Shown here in pieces: positions 37,265-46,483 of a DNA stretch of 64,000 nucleotides. Each line of letters starts with the position of its first letter. Positions within the stretch are counted from its first letter, which is position 1. The position numbers were made by a program, and so were the translations under genes. Source of the DNA: Pseudonocardia sp. N23 (lineage in GTDB: Bacteria; Actinomycetota; Actinomycetes; Mycobacteriales; Pseudonocardiaceae); NCBI RefSeq assembly GCF_002583555.1, contig NZ_BEGX01000128.1:187574-251573 (forward strand). Reading direction: 5' to 3'. The notes under the pieces are model-generated. The model was given only the letters and a program-made list of their open reading frames with translations, had not been told where the DNA came from and did no database searches.

Positions 37265-37936
37265 TCAGGGGGCGAGCCGGCGGACCCGCCACGTACGGTC
37301 GTCGCGGTCGCGGTCGCGGTCGAACCGGAGCCGGTCGTGGAGCCGGTCGCGGCGGCCCTGCCAGAACTCCACCCGGTCGGGCACGATCCGCCAGCCGCCC
37401 CAGTGCGGGGGCCGCGGCACCGGCTCGCTCTCGGGGAAGCGACGTTCGGTGGCGACGCGGGCGTCCTCCAGCGCCAGGCGGCTGCTGACGACGGCCGACT
37501 GCGCCGACGCCCAGCCCCCGATCTGGGCGCCGCGCGGGCGGCTCGCCCAGTAGGCGTCGGACTCCTCCGGCGCGACCTCCTCGACCTCGCCGCGGACGTG
37601 GATCTGGCGGTGCATCGCATAGAGCGGGAACGTCGCCGACGCCGCGCGCGTCAGCCGCATGTCGTGGCTCTTCGCCGAGGTCAGGTTGGTGTAGAGGACG
37701 ACGCCGCGCTCGTCGACGCCCTTGCACAGCACGGTGCGCGAGGCCGGGCGGCCGCGCTCGTCGGCCGTGGCGAGGACCATCGCGTTGGGCTCGGGCAGGC
37801 CCGCGTCCAGGGCAGCGGCGAGCCAGCGGGTGAGCTGCTCGTGCCATGTCGGCGCCAGGTCCGCCACGTCGAAACCGGCCGTGTCGTAGTCGACGCGCAG
37901 CGCCGCGAGCACCACCGAAGCGGTCGGATCGGACAT
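37265..37936 (-). CDS. pdxH: pyridoxamine 5'-phosphate oxidase
   Basis: This 223-residue FMN enzyme oxidises pyridoxine/pyridoxamine phosphate to pyridoxal phosphate. The split-barrel core shows NAMVLATADERGRPASRTVLCKG, here starting NAMVLATADERGRP, then FYTNLTSAKSHD-like VLYTNLTSAKSHDM and FPLYAMHRQIHVRGEVEEV. The C-terminal motif WGGWRIVPDRVEFWQGRRDRLHDRL, starting WGGWRIVPDRVEFWQG, carries the substrate-binding Arg. ATG at 37936 gives the normal length; the frame is open far upstream only as antisense. It is divergent from citA, an arrangement I recall from other actinomycetes. Confidence 0.94.
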   Translation of the reverse strand: MSDPTASVVLAALRVDYDTAGFDVADLAPTWHEQLTRWLAAALDAGLPEPNAMVLATADERGRPASRTVLCKGVDERGVVLYTNLTSAKSHDMRLTRAASATFPLYAMHRQIHVRGEVEEVAPEESDAYWASRPRGAQIGGWASAQSAVVSSRLALEDARVATERRFPESEPVPRPPHWGGWRIVPDRVEFWQGRRDRLHDRLRFDRDRDRDDRTWRVRRLAP

Positions 37937-38034
37937 CGTCTCCTCCGTCGACGACACACGTCGTCGCTGGTCAGGCCCCTGGTAGGGCCGTTTCGGTGAT
38001 CGAGACCACCCGGGTCCCAGGTTGCCTGTGCACC

Positions 38035-38048
38035 CTGCCCGAGGGCAG
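38035..38048. promoter_or_regulatory. palindrome CTGCCC-GA-GGGCAG in pdxH/citA gap
   Basis: Perfect 6-bp arms lie mid-way in the 261-bp divergent region between pdxH and citA. The nearby GTTGCC copies (38021 and 38050) may be further half-sites. A regulator is not identified. Confidence 0.35.
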
Positions 38049-38197
38049 TGTTGCCCAACCACGGTAACCATCAGACCCGGGCCGTGGCAGGCAGGCATGT
38101 CCGGACCACCTTCCGGACACGCCCGCGGACGCACGACGGCGCCACCCGGCGCCGCACCGCGATCCGCGTCGCCGGGGGACGACTTCGAGGAGGACGC

Positions 38198-39370
38198 GTG
38201 GCGACTGCGCCCACCGCGCCGGCAGGACCGGCCCCTACGGATGGATCCGACGTTCCTCCGCCCCCGCCGGGCTTCAAGTCCGGCCTCGAGGGGCACATCG
38301 CCTTCCGCACCCAGATCGCGGAGCCGGACAAGGACGGTGGGGCGCTGCGCTACCGCGGCGTCGACATCGAGGACCTCGTCGGGCGGGTCACGTTCGGCAA
38401 CGTCTGGGCCCTGCTCGTCGACGGCCGGTTCGGCGACGGGCTGCCGCCCGCCGAGCCGTTCCCGATCCCGGTGCACACCGGCGACGTGCGGGTCGACGTG
38501 CAGGCCGCGCTGGCGATGCTGGCGCCGTACTGGGGCTACCGCCCGCTGCTCGACATCGACGACGCCGAGGCCCGCGACCAGCTCGCCCGCGCCTCGGTGA
38601 TGGCGCTGTCCTACGTGGCGCAGTCCGCACGGGGGATCGGCGTGCCCGCGGTCCCGCAGAGCCGTGTCGACGAGGCGTCGACGATCACCGAGCGCTTCAT
38701 GGTCCGCTGGCGCGGCGAGCCCGACCCTGCGCACGTGCGTGCCGTCGACGCCTACTGGGTGTCGGCCGCCGAGCACGGCATGAACGCGTCGACGTTCACC
38801 GCCCGCGTGATCGCCTCGACCGGTGCCGACGTCGCGGCGTCGCTGTCGGGCGCCATCGGCGCGATGTCCGGCCCGCTGCACGGTGGCGCCCCGGCGCGGG
38901 TGCTGCCGATGATCACCGAGGTCGAGAAGACCGGCGACCCCGAGGGTCTCGTGAAGGGGATCCTCGACCGCAAGGAGAAGCTCATGGGCTTCGGGCACCG
39001 GGTCTACCGGGCCGAGGACCCGCGTGCGCGAGTGCTGCGCCGCACCTGCAAGGAGCTGAACGCGAGCCGCTACGAGGCAGCCGCCGGCCTGGAGCAGGCC
39101 GCGCTGTCGATCCTGCGGGAGCGCCGCCCGGACCACCCGATCGAGACGAACGTCGAGTTCTGGGCGGCGGTGATCCTCGACTTCGCCGAGGTGCCGCCGC
39201 ACATGATGCCCGCGATGTTCACCAGCGCCCGGACCGCAGGCTGGTCGGCGCACGTCCTCGAGCAGAAGCGCGAGGGCAAGCTGGTGCGCCCGTCGGCCCA
39301 GTACATCGGCCCGGGTCCGCGGAGCCCCGAGGACGTCGAGGGCTGGGACACGGTGGGCCGCAAGGCCTGA
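38198..39370 (+). CDS. citA: citrate/2-methylcitrate synthase-like protein
   Basis: This 390-residue member of the citrate synthase family is shorter than gltA and lacks its N-terminal beta part. Catalytic segments are AAEHGMNASTFTARVIASTGAD, starting AAEHGMNASTFTARV, then GPLHGGAPARVLPMI and MGFGHRVYRAEDPRARVL. GTG at 38198 is preceded by AGGAGG four bases before, and the N-terminus is Pro-rich before GLEGHIAFRTQI. It may be a second citrate synthase (CitA type) or a 2-methylcitrate synthase; the absence of prpD/prpB neighbours favours the former. If propane were oxidised to propionyl-CoA, the latter would be useful (inference). Confidence 0.88.
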   Translation: MATAPTAPAGPAPTDGSDVPPPPPGFKSGLEGHIAFRTQIAEPDKDGGALRYRGVDIEDLVGRVTFGNVWALLVDGRFGDGLPPAEPFPIPVHTGDVRVDVQAALAMLAPYWGYRPLLDIDDAEARDQLARASVMALSYVAQSARGIGVPAVPQSRVDEASTITERFMVRWRGEPDPAHVRAVDAYWVSAAEHGMNASTFTARVIASTGADVAASLSGAIGAMSGPLHGGAPARVLPMITEVEKTGDPEGLVKGILDRKEKLMGFGHRVYRAEDPRARVLRRTCKELNASRYEAAAGLEQAALSILRERRPDHPIETNVEFWAAVILDFAEVPPHMMPAMFTSARTAGWSAHVLEQKREGKLVRPSAQYIGPGPRSPEDVEGWDTVGRKA

Positions 39371-39385
39371 CCGGCGTCCGACCGG

Positions 39386-39426
39386 CCCGACCGCCGCCGG
39401 GGCTCCTCCCCGCGGCGCCGGTCGGG
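39386..39426. terminator. bidirectional terminator hairpin
   Basis: CCCGACCG pairs with CGGTCGGG, then CGCCG-type arms continue the stem over a short CTCC loop. It fills the gap between convergent citA (39370) and the MFS gene (39430). Confidence 0.75.
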
Positions 39427-39429
39427 TCG

Positions 39430-40749
39430 TCACGCCGGCGCGGTGCCGACCTGGTCCGTCGTCCGGCGCGAGGTCCTGATCGAGATCGACATGACCGCCG
39501 CGAGCACGCAGAGGACCGCGCCGCCGTACCAGGCGACGTCGTAGCTGCCGAGCGCGTCGCGGATCAGCCCCGCGACGAGCGCCGCGAACGCCGCACCGAC
39601 CTGGTGGGCGGCGAAGATCCAGCCGAAGACGACGGCGGCCTGCGCGCCGAACACCTGCCGGGTCAGCGCCAGCGTGGGCGGGACGGTCGCGACCCAGTCC
39701 AGGCCGTAGAAGATGACGAACGCGAGCATGCTGGCCTGCAGGTCGGTCCCGAACAGCGGCGGCAGGACGGCGAGCGAGACGCCACGGCCCGCGTAGTAGA
39801 TGCCGAGCAGGATGCGGGCGTCGACGCGGTCGGTGAGCCAGCCCGAGCAGACGGTGCCGACGAGGTCGAACACCCCGACCAGGGCGAGCAGTCCGGCGGC
39901 GGTCGTCGCGGGCATTCCGTGGTCGTGCGCGGCGGGCACGAAGTGCGACTGCACCAGCCCCGCGGTGGTGGCTCCGCAGATGAAGAAACCACCCATGAGA
40001 AGCCAGAACGTCGGGACCCGGGCGGCGTTGCGCAGGGCGTCGATCGCGATGCGGGCCGCGCCGGAGCGCAGCGGGTCGACGACGTCGGCGGGGGTGCCGC
40101 CGTAGGGCAGGACGTCGATGTCGGACGGCCGGTCCCGCATCAGCAGCAGTACCAGGGGCACGACGCCGAGCGCGACGAGCGAGGTCGTCAGCGCGGCGGG
40201 GCGCCAGCCCGACGACGTCGCGATCCAGGCGATGAGGGGCAGGAAGACCAGCTGGCCCGCGGCGCTGGCGGCGGTGAGCAGCCCGGACACGAGCCCGCGG
40301 CGGGCGACGAACCAGCGGCCGACGACCGTCGCCACCAGTGCCATCGCCATCGACCCGGTACCGAGCCCGACGACGACGCCCCACAGCAGGATGAGCTGCC
40401 ACGCCGCCGTCATGAAGACGGTGAGGCCACTGCCGACCGCGACCAGCAGCAGCGCGCAGGCGACGACCCGGCGGATGCCGAAGCGCTCCATGAGGGCCGC
40501 CGCGAACGGCGCGGTCAGCCCGAACAGGGCGAGGTTCACCGACAGCGCGGCCGAGATGGTTCCGACGGTCCAGCCGAACTCCTGGTGCAGCGGCTCGATG
40601 AGCACGCTCGGCGTCGACCGGAAGGCCGCGGCACCGAGCAACGCCAGGAAGGTCACGACCGCGACGCCCCACGCGGGGTGGATGCGGTGGCGGTGCGGGT
40701 CGCGCGCGGCGGGTCCGGCGGTGCCGACCTCGGGGACGGTGTCGCTCAC
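39430..40749 (-). CDS. MFS transporter
   Basis: This 439-residue permease has 12 helices. The first reads WGVAVVTFLALLGAAAFRSTPSV, starting WGVAVVTFLALLGAAAF, and loop 2-3 reads MERFGIRRVVACALLL. GSMAMALVATVVGRWFVARRGLVSGLLTAASAAGQ, starting GSMAMALVATVVGRWF, is like oxalate:formate/monocarboxylate-type carriers. GTG at 40749 puts the first helix at a normal depth; ATG at 40803 would add 18 residues and run into the promoter of the divergent AraC gene. The divergent GlxA-type regulator may control it. The substrate is not known. Confidence 0.83.
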   Translation of the reverse strand: MSDTVPEVGTAGPAARDPHRHRIHPAWGVAVVTFLALLGAAAFRSTPSVLIEPLHQEFGWTVGTISAALSVNLALFGLTAPFAAALMERFGIRRVVACALLLVAVGSGLTVFMTAAWQLILLWGVVVGLGTGSMAMALVATVVGRWFVARRGLVSGLLTAASAAGQLVFLPLIAWIATSSGWRPAALTTSLVALGVVPLVLLLMRDRPSDIDVLPYGGTPADVVDPLRSGAARIAIDALRNAARVPTFWLLMGGFFICGATTAGLVQSHFVPAAHDHGMPATTAAGLLALVGVFDLVGTVCSGWLTDRVDARILLGIYYAGRGVSLAVLPPLFGTDLQASMLAFVIFYGLDWVATVPPTLALTRQVFGAQAAVVFGWIFAAHQVGAAFAALVAGLIRDALGSYDVAWYGGAVLCVLAAVMSISIRTSRRTTDQVGTAPA

Positions 40750-40785
40750 GTCGGACAGCCTGCGGTTCGCCGCCGCGGAACACCA

Positions 40786-40801
40786 GTGGCCCGACAGCCA
40801 C
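40786..40801. promoter_or_regulatory. inverted repeat GTGGC-CCGACA-GCCAC
   Basis: Perfect 5-bp arms with a 6-nt spacer lie 20 bp before the AraC-type regulator gene and in the leader of the divergent MFS gene. It may be the regulator's own site. Confidence 0.35.
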
Positions 40802-40820
40802 ATTGTGAAAGAATCCGGCC

Positions 40821-41819
40821 ATGACGCAAGTTCATCAGGTCGCGGTGCTGGCCCTGCACGACGTCGTCGCGTTCGAGCTCGGCCTGCCGCACCGGCTGAT
40901 GGGCAGCGCGGTCGACGACGACGGCACCCCGCTCTACGAGGTCCGCGTCGCGACGCTCGACGGTGGGCCGATCATGTCGTCGGCGGGGTTCGAGGTGCTC
41001 CCCCGGTTCGACGTCTCGATCCTGGAGGGTGCCGACACCGTCGTGATCCCCGGCCACTACAGCGGCCCGGCCATGCGCGGCGAGCCCATCGACGACACCC
41101 TGCGCAGCGCCCTCGCCGCCGCCCACCGCCGGTCGCGGATCGTCTCCATCTGCACGGGCGCGTTCGTGCTCGGTGCGGCCGGCGTCCTCGACGGCCGCCC
41201 GGCCACCACCCACTGGCTGCACGCCGCGCGGTTCCGTCGCCTCTACCCGCAGGTCGACCTCGACCCCGACGTGCTGTTCGTCGACGACGGCGACGTCCTC
41301 ACCTCCGCCGGCAACGCCGCAGGCATCGACCTGCTGCTCCACGTCATCCGCCGCGACCACGGGGCCGACGTCGCCAACCGGGTCGCGCGCCGCACCGTCG
41401 TCGCCCCGTGGCGAGACGGCGGCCAGGCCCAGTTCGCCGAGGAGCCGCCGGTCCCCGACGTCGACGGCGACACCGGCCCCACCCGGGCCTGGGCGCTGAC
41501 CCGCCTCGGCGACCCGCTCACCCTCGCCGACCTGGCAGGACACGCCCGGATGAGCGTCCGCAGCTTCACCCGGCGCTTCCGCGACGAGACCGGGGAGAGC
41601 CCGCAGCGCTGGCTCGTCGGCCGCCGCCTCGATCTCGCACGGCGACTCCTGGAGACGACGGACCTGCCCGTCGAGCAGGTCGCCACCCGCGCGGGCTTCG
41701 GGACCACGACGTCACTGCGCCAGCACCTGCACACCGCGCTCGGCATGGCGCCCCTCGCGTACCGCCGCGTATACCGCGGTACACCCGTGGTGTCGTCGGT
41801 CACGAAAGCCGCCGGCTGA
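40821..41819 (+). CDS. GlxA family transcriptional regulator (PfpI-like + AraC HTH)
   Basis: This 332-residue regulator has an N-terminal DJ-1/PfpI amidotransferase-like domain (about 5-185) and a C-terminal AraC double helix-turn-helix (about 225-325). The first shows RIVSICTGAFVLGAAGVLDGRPATTHW, starting RIVSICTGAFVLGAAG, where the Cys stands at the nucleophile elbow. The second has LADLAGHARMSVRSFTRRFRDETG and the signature VEQVATRAGFGTTTSLRQHL. GlxA-type regulators respond to carnitine, betaine or similar ligands. It is divergent from an MFS transporter, its probable target (inference). Confidence 0.9.
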   Translation: MTQVHQVAVLALHDVVAFELGLPHRLMGSAVDDDGTPLYEVRVATLDGGPIMSSAGFEVLPRFDVSILEGADTVVIPGHYSGPAMRGEPIDDTLRSALAAAHRRSRIVSICTGAFVLGAAGVLDGRPATTHWLHAARFRRLYPQVDLDPDVLFVDDGDVLTSAGNAAGIDLLLHVIRRDHGADVANRVARRTVVAPWRDGGQAQFAEEPPVPDVDGDTGPTRAWALTRLGDPLTLADLAGHARMSVRSFTRRFRDETGESPQRWLVGRRLDLARRLLETTDLPVEQVATRAGFGTTTSLRQHLHTALGMAPLAYRRVYRGTPVVSSVTKAAG

Positions 41820-41867
41820 CGGCCCCGCCGCCCCGGAGCCGGGCGGCGCTTGCCAAACTTGGGAACC

Positions 41868-43001
41868 GTGACGTCCTCGACCAGCAACGACCTGCAGATT
41901 CCCGCCGACCTGAAGCCCAAGGACGGGCGCTTCGGATGCGGACCCTCCAAGGTCCGGCCGGAGCAGCTGGCCGTCCTCGCCGACTCCGGCTCGGTCATGG
42001 GAACCTCCCACCGGCAGAAGCCCGTCAAGTCCCTCGTCGGCCGGGTGCGCGCCGGACTCTCCGAGCTGTTCTCCCTTCCCGACGGCTACGAGGTCGTCCT
42101 GGGCAACGGTGGCTCGACGGCGTTCTGGGACGCCGCCGCGTTCGGCCTCGTCCGCCGGCGCTCGCTGCACCTCGCCTACGGCGAGTTCTCGGCCAAGTTC
42201 GCCGACACCACGACCGGCGCCCCCTTCCTCGAGGACCCGATCGTCGTCCCGTCGAAGCCCGGCACCGCGCCCGCGCCGCGCACCGACGAGTCCGTCGACG
42301 TCATCGCCTGGGCCCACAACGAGACCTCCACCGGCGTGGCCGTCCCCGTCGTGCGCCCCGAGGGCACCACCGACGGACAGCTCGTCGTCATCGACGGCAC
42401 GTCCGGCGCGGGCGGCCTGCCGCTGGACCCGACCCAGGTCGACACCTACTACTTCGCACCCCAGAAGGGCTTCGCCGCCGACGGTGGCCTGTGGATCGCA
42501 CTGATGAGCCCGGCCGCGCAGGACCGCGTCGCCGAGCTCGCCGCGGGCGACCGCTGGATCCCGCCGTTCCTGTCGCTGGCCACGGCCGTCGACAACTCGG
42601 TGAAGGACCAGACCTACAACACCCCCGCCGTGGCGACACTGATCCTGCTCGCCGAGCAGATCGACTGGCTCAACGGCCTCGGCGGGCTCGACGCCGCCGT
42701 CGCCCGCACCGCCGACTCCTCGGGCCGGCTCTACGAGTGGGCCGAGAAGTCCACCTTCGCGACGCCGTTCGTCGCGGACCCGGCGCACCGCTCGCAGGTC
42801 GTCGGCACGATCGACTTCGACGACGCCGTCGACGCCGCCGCCGTGGCCAAGACCCTGCGTGCCAACGGGATCGTCGACACCGAGCCGTACCGCAAGCTGG
42901 GTCGCAACCAGCTGCGGATCGGCATGTTCCCGGCCGTCGACCCCGACGACGTCTCGGCACTGACCGCCTGCATCGACCACGTCGTCGAGCGCCTCGGCTG
43001 A
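41868..43001 (+). CDS. serC: phosphoserine aminotransferase
   Basis: This 377-residue PLP enzyme makes phosphoserine from 3-phosphohydroxypyruvate. It shows the actinobacterial SerC form: RFGCGPSKVRPEQL at the N-terminus, GTSHRQKPVKSLV, LGNGGSTAFWDAA, WAHNETSTGV and the PLP lysine in YYFAPQKGFAADGGLWIA. The C-terminus has RIGMFPAVDPDDV. I chose GTG at 41868 over an earlier start at 41850. The serC-sepH-DUF2537-methyltransferase order matches the mycobacterial Rv0884c-Rv0881 region as I recall it. A strong terminator follows. Confidence 0.95.
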   Translation: MTSSTSNDLQIPADLKPKDGRFGCGPSKVRPEQLAVLADSGSVMGTSHRQKPVKSLVGRVRAGLSELFSLPDGYEVVLGNGGSTAFWDAAAFGLVRRRSLHLAYGEFSAKFADTTTGAPFLEDPIVVPSKPGTAPAPRTDESVDVIAWAHNETSTGVAVPVVRPEGTTDGQLVVIDGTSGAGGLPLDPTQVDTYYFAPQKGFAADGGLWIALMSPAAQDRVAELAAGDRWIPPFLSLATAVDNSVKDQTYNTPAVATLILLAEQIDWLNGLGGLDAAVARTADSSGRLYEWAEKSTFATPFVADPAHRSQVVGTIDFDDAVDAAAVAKTLRANGIVDTEPYRKLGRNQLRIGMFPAVDPDDVSALTACIDHVVERLG

Positions 43002-43020
43002 GCCTGTCCGAACCCGACCC

Positions 43021-43055
43021 GATGCCGGGCGGCCCGTACAGGGTCGCCCGGCATC
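43021..43055 (+). terminator. serC terminator hairpin
   Basis: GATGCCGGGCG pairs perfectly with CGCCCGGCATC; a G-U pair and CCC/GGG extend the stem above a 5-nt loop. It begins 20 bp after the serC stop. Confidence 0.85.
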
Positions 43056-43338
43056 GTCGTGTCCGGTGCCGGCGTGTCCCTGTGGGAGCCGAATTCGCCG
43101 AACGGTCGTCTCGACCTTTCGTCACCCAGAGTAGTCACATCAGCAACATGAGTCCCAGCTTTACCAAACGGTCACGGCATGACACGCTGATCACGAACCC
43201 CGCAGGGAGAACGGCGCATCGTGGCAGGAACCGGTGTCGACCTGGGAGATTTCAGGCCCGGCGCGCCTCCACGGCCGGTTGCGATTCGGCAACTACCGTC
43301 ACCCGGACGGGGAGAACGGAGAACGGGGGAGGCCGCCG
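43056..43338 (+). other. serC-sepH intergenic region
   Basis: I see no gene here. The stretch is relatively AT-richer around 43115-43200 (TTTACCAAACGG, ATGACACGCTGATCAC), which is where a sepH promoter is expected. GGGGGAGG at 43325-43332 is the ribosome site of sepH. Confidence 0.5.
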
Positions 43339-44709
43339 ATGCGGGCGTTGCGGGTCGTCGGGATCACCGAGGACGGCGGGGTCGTCCTCGAAGACCCCGG
43401 TCGCTCCGAACGGTTCACAGTGGCCGCCGACGAGCAGTTGCGCGCTGCCGCCCGGGGCGACCTGACCCGGCTCGGCCAGATCGCGATCGAGTTGGAGAGC
43501 CAGTTGCGACCACGTGAGATCCAGGCCCGAATCCGCGCCGGAGCGTCCGTGGAGCAGGTCGCCGCCGCGGCCGGAGTTCCGCTGCAGAAGATCGAACGCT
43601 TCGCCTACCCGGTCCTCCTGGAGCGATCCCGGACTGCGGAGATGGCCCAGGGCGCGCACCCGCTGCGCGCCGACGGGCCCGACGTGCGCACCCTCGGCGA
43701 GACCGTCGCGCACACCTTCGGCCTGCGCGGGCAGGAGTACCTCGAAGCCGAGTGGGACTCCTGGCGCGGTGAGGACGGCCGCTGGGTCGTCGCCCTGAAC
43801 TGGCACGCCGGCCGTTCCGACAACCGGGCCCACTGGACATTCCAGCCCGGCGCCCACGGCGGCACCGTGACCGCGCTCGACGAGCACGCCAGCGACCTCG
43901 TCGAGGGCCTGCCCGCGCGCCCGCTGCGGACCGTCGGCCCCGTCATCGAGCTCAACGGCCGTCCCGACGAGGCGCCCGACCACGCCGAACCCGCCGTGGT
44001 CCGTGCCGCTGTCGGTGCCCCGTTGCGGGAACGGTCGATGCCTGCCGCGCCCGAGCCCCGGCACGACTCCCGGCCCACCCGGCCCGCGACACCCGAGCCG
44101 CGCCGCTCGGCCGAGACCGCACCTGTGCGGCACCCCGAGCCCGCGCGCCCGGTCGCCGACAGCCCCACTCCGACGGCTGCTCCCGAGCGGCCGGCTGCCG
44201 AGACCCCCGCCGACCGGCCCGCTGCCGAGCGCAGCGCGGCCCGGACGCCTGCCGACCTTCCCGCCGAACGTCCCGGCACATCCGCTGCTGCTGCACCGCG
44301 GGTCGAGCGGGAGAGCGCACCGGCGGCCGAGACCGTCGAGACCGTCCAGGTCGACGACGTCGAGGGTGCCGCCGACGGGACCGCCGACGTCGAGGAGTCC
44401 GCGGACGCGACTGCCCCTGATGTCGTCGAGGTCGAGGAGGAGCCGGCCGTCTCCGAGTCCGCCTCCGGCAGCGACTCCCCCTCCACGGACGAGGCCCCTG
44501 CCAAGGACGCCGGCTCTTCCAAGGACGCCGGCTCTTCCAAGGACGATGACGCGTCCGAGGACGACGCCCCCGCCAAGGACGACAGCGCCGCCGACGGTGA
44601 GACCGCACGTCCCGCCGCCCGGTCTGCGTCCTCGCGCCGGACGAAGAAGGGCAAGCCGGTCATGCCGTCGTGGGACGAGGTGCTTCTCGGGGTCCGCGGC
44701 CAACGCTGA
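43339..44709 (+). CDS. sepH: septation protein SepH
   Basis: This 456-residue protein is SepH, which binds FtsZ and promotes Z-ring assembly during actinobacterial septation. The conserved N-terminal DUF3071 domain (about 1-200) begins RALRVVGITEDGGVVLEDP and contains the helix-turn-helix-like LRPREIQARIRAGASVEQVAAAAG, starting LRPREIQARIRAG. The C-terminal 250 residues are Pro/Ala/Glu-rich and disordered, ending with a basic patch (RRTKKGKPVMPSWDEVLLG) that is conserved in the family. SKDAG repeats lie near residue 395. ATG at 43339 has GGGGGAGG seven bases before. It is convergent with DUF2537 by a 15-bp gap. Confidence 0.93.
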   Translation: MRALRVVGITEDGGVVLEDPGRSERFTVAADEQLRAAARGDLTRLGQIAIELESQLRPREIQARIRAGASVEQVAAAAGVPLQKIERFAYPVLLERSRTAEMAQGAHPLRADGPDVRTLGETVAHTFGLRGQEYLEAEWDSWRGEDGRWVVALNWHAGRSDNRAHWTFQPGAHGGTVTALDEHASDLVEGLPARPLRTVGPVIELNGRPDEAPDHAEPAVVRAAVGAPLRERSMPAAPEPRHDSRPTRPATPEPRRSAETAPVRHPEPARPVADSPTPTAAPERPAAETPADRPAAERSAARTPADLPAERPGTSAAAAPRVERESAPAAETVETVQVDDVEGAADGTADVEESADATAPDVVEVEEEPAVSESASGSDSPSTDEAPAKDAGSSKDAGSSKDDDASEDDAPAKDDSAADGETARPAARSASSRRTKKGKPVMPSWDEVLLGVRGQR

Positions 44710-44724
44710 CCCCGGGCCGCTCCC

Positions 44725-45291
44725 TCAGCGCCCCAACAGGCTCGCGAGCAGGCACACCCAGGCGATGACGACGCCTGCCGCGACGCCGAGGGCGACCCAG
44801 CGCCACAGCGGTACCCTCCGCAGCAGCCACAGCGACGGGGCCAGCCCCGCGCCGATGAGCACGTTGGCGGGCAGCCAGAGCAGCCCGAACGCGGAGTCGA
44901 CGGCGGTCGAGAGCACCACCACGACCGCAGCGGCGAGCACACCGAAGAACAACGCGATCGGCAGTCCGGTCGCCCACGGCACCGGCTCGAGTGGTGGTGC
45001 GGCCCCGGGCGCGGCCGGGCGTCGCGCCGCGAGCCGGCCACTGACGATCTCCACACGGCCGGTGACGGGATCGTGGAAGTCGACAGGGCGGCCCAGCGCC
45101 TCGGCACACCGCCCCGCGAGCTGACGGCCCCGCCGGCTGACGAGGTCCTGTTCGTCGGGCCCGCGAGCGACGTCGGGCCGGGACGCGACCTCGCCCCATT
45201 CCCGCAGGGCGACGACGAGGTCGGCAGGGAGCTCCGGGTCGTCGGGGCGGCGCCCGCCGATCTCGACCTCTCCCCCCTCGGCCAGACGCAC
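44725..45291 (-). CDS. DUF2537 membrane protein
   Basis: This 188-residue protein has a soluble N-terminal half (VEIGGRRPDDPELPADLVVALREWGEVA, starting VEIGGRRPDDPELPADLV) and four hydrophobic segments in the C-terminal half (about 108-186). It fits DUF2537, an actinobacterial family of unknown function found beside sepH and serC. The N-terminal half includes GRPVDFHDPVTGRVE, possibly a small folded domain. Convergence with sepH and conserved neighbourhood hint at a cell-envelope or division role, but that is inference. Confidence 0.8.
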   Translation of the reverse strand: MRLAEGGEVEIGGRRPDDPELPADLVVALREWGEVASRPDVARGPDEQDLVSRRGRQLAGRCAEALGRPVDFHDPVTGRVEIVSGRLAARRPAAPGAAPPLEPVPWATGLPIALFFGVLAAAVVVVLSTAVDSAFGLLWLPANVLIGAGLAPSLWLLRRVPLWRWVALGVAAGVVIAWVCLLASLLGR

Positions 45292-45603
45292 CGGATCAGC
45301 CTATGCGGCATCGACTCCGACGCGGCGCACCGTCAGCCGGTCGGCGGCGTGTGCGGGTCGCGTCCGGATCCGGGTCCGCGGTCCGGCGCGATCGGCATCT
45401 GTGGACGCGGCTGCGTCCGGCGAGTGGATCCCGGTCCCGAGCCACCGACCCGACCCACCATCGCGGCCAGCACCTGACGCTTCTCCGACATCCCCGCCCG
45501 TTCCGGGCCGGAATCGTCAACCCGCGCGCGAGACCGTCGATCGGGATCGCCCACCGACACGCGGCCGCCCGCCAGGACCGGCCCCGACGGCGGCGTGCCG
45601 TGC
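45292..45603. other. intergenic region with a doubtful small frame
   Basis: This 312-bp stretch lies between DUF2537 and the methyltransferase, both leftward. A leftward frame at 45333-45491 begins MSEKRQVLAAMVGRVGGSG and then becomes Pro/Arg-rich; I cannot recognise it, and its ribosome site (GGGCGGGG) is weak. I would not call it a gene without evidence of expression or conservation. No clear hairpin or promoter stands out. Confidence 0.35.
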
Positions 45604-46410
45604 TCAGGGAGCCGCGACCGCGTGGAAGGCGATCGCCGCGGCCGTCGCGACGTTGAGCGAGTCGACCCCGGACGCCATCGGGATGCTCACGCGGACGTCG
45701 GCCGCGGCGAGGGCGTCGTCGGTCAGGCCGGGACCTTCCGCGCCGAGCAGCAGCGCGACCCGCTCCCCCACCAGCCCGGCCGCGCCGATGGGCACGGCGT
45801 CGGGGGCCGGGGTCAGCGCAGCGACGCGGAACCCGTTGGCCCGCAGGATGTCCAGCGATGCCGGCCAGTCGCCGGTGAGCGGACCGAACGGCACCCGCAG
45901 GACGTGCCCCATCGACACCCGCACACTCCGCCGGTACAGCGGGTCCGAGCAGTGGGGGCCGAGGAGCACGGCGTCGACACCGAGTGCGGCGGCGTTGCGG
46001 AACAGCGCGCCGAGGTTCTCGTGGTCGTTCACGCCCTCCAGTACTGCGACGACGCGTGCGTCCCGCACCAGCGCGACCGGGTCGGGCTCGGGCGCGCGGT
46101 CGGCCACGGCGAGCACCCCGCGGTTGAGGTGGAAGCCGACGGCGGTGGCCATCGTGTCGGCGTCGGCCTCGTAGGCGGGGACATCGAGACCGGAGAGGTC
46201 GTCGGCGAGCTCGGCGATGCGCCGCGGGACGCCGAGCAGCGACCGCAGCGGGTAAGGCGAGTCGAGCAGCCGCCGCACCACGACGACACCCTCTGCGATC
46301 ACGAGGCCGCGGCCGCCGGGCCGGTCGGGGCGGCGGTCGGAGTGCGTGAGGTCGCGGTAGTCGTCGATACGCGGGTCGGTGGGGTCGTCGACCCTCGTGA
46401 TGGTGGCCAC
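45604..46410 (-). CDS. TrmH/SpoU family RNA 2'-O-methyltransferase
   Basis: This 268-residue SPOUT enzyme methylates ribose 2'-OH groups in tRNA or rRNA using SAM. The N-terminal substrate-binding part is about residues 1-100. The knot motifs are VAVLEGVNDHENLGALFRNAAALGVDAVLL, starting VAVLEGVNDHENLGALFRN, then VALLLGAEGPGL and IPMASGVDSLNVATAAAIAF. The target nucleotide is unknown. It corresponds in place to Rv0881 of M. tuberculosis next to the DUF2537 and sepH genes (from memory). It is divergent from a GCS2-type ligase. Confidence 0.92.
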   Translation of the reverse strand: MATITRVDDPTDPRIDDYRDLTHSDRRPDRPGGRGLVIAEGVVVVRRLLDSPYPLRSLLGVPRRIAELADDLSGLDVPAYEADADTMATAVGFHLNRGVLAVADRAPEPDPVALVRDARVVAVLEGVNDHENLGALFRNAAALGVDAVLLGPHCSDPLYRRSVRVSMGHVLRVPFGPLTGDWPASLDILRANGFRVAALTPAPDAVPIGAAGLVGERVALLLGAEGPGLTDDALAAADVRVSIPMASGVDSLNVATAAAIAFHAVAAP

Positions 46411-46483
46411 GGCGTGCCATCGTCGCAGGTCGCCATCGAACGCTCTCGCTCCGTCATCCGGTCAGCCGGTACCGCTGTCCACG

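Noticed and set aside
37265..40822. An open leftward frame of 1185 codons spanning pdxH, citA and an MFS gene
   Set aside because: Only the 37265-37936 part has family similarity (PdxH). The rest is antisense to citA and low-complexity Arg/Ala, a product of high GC.
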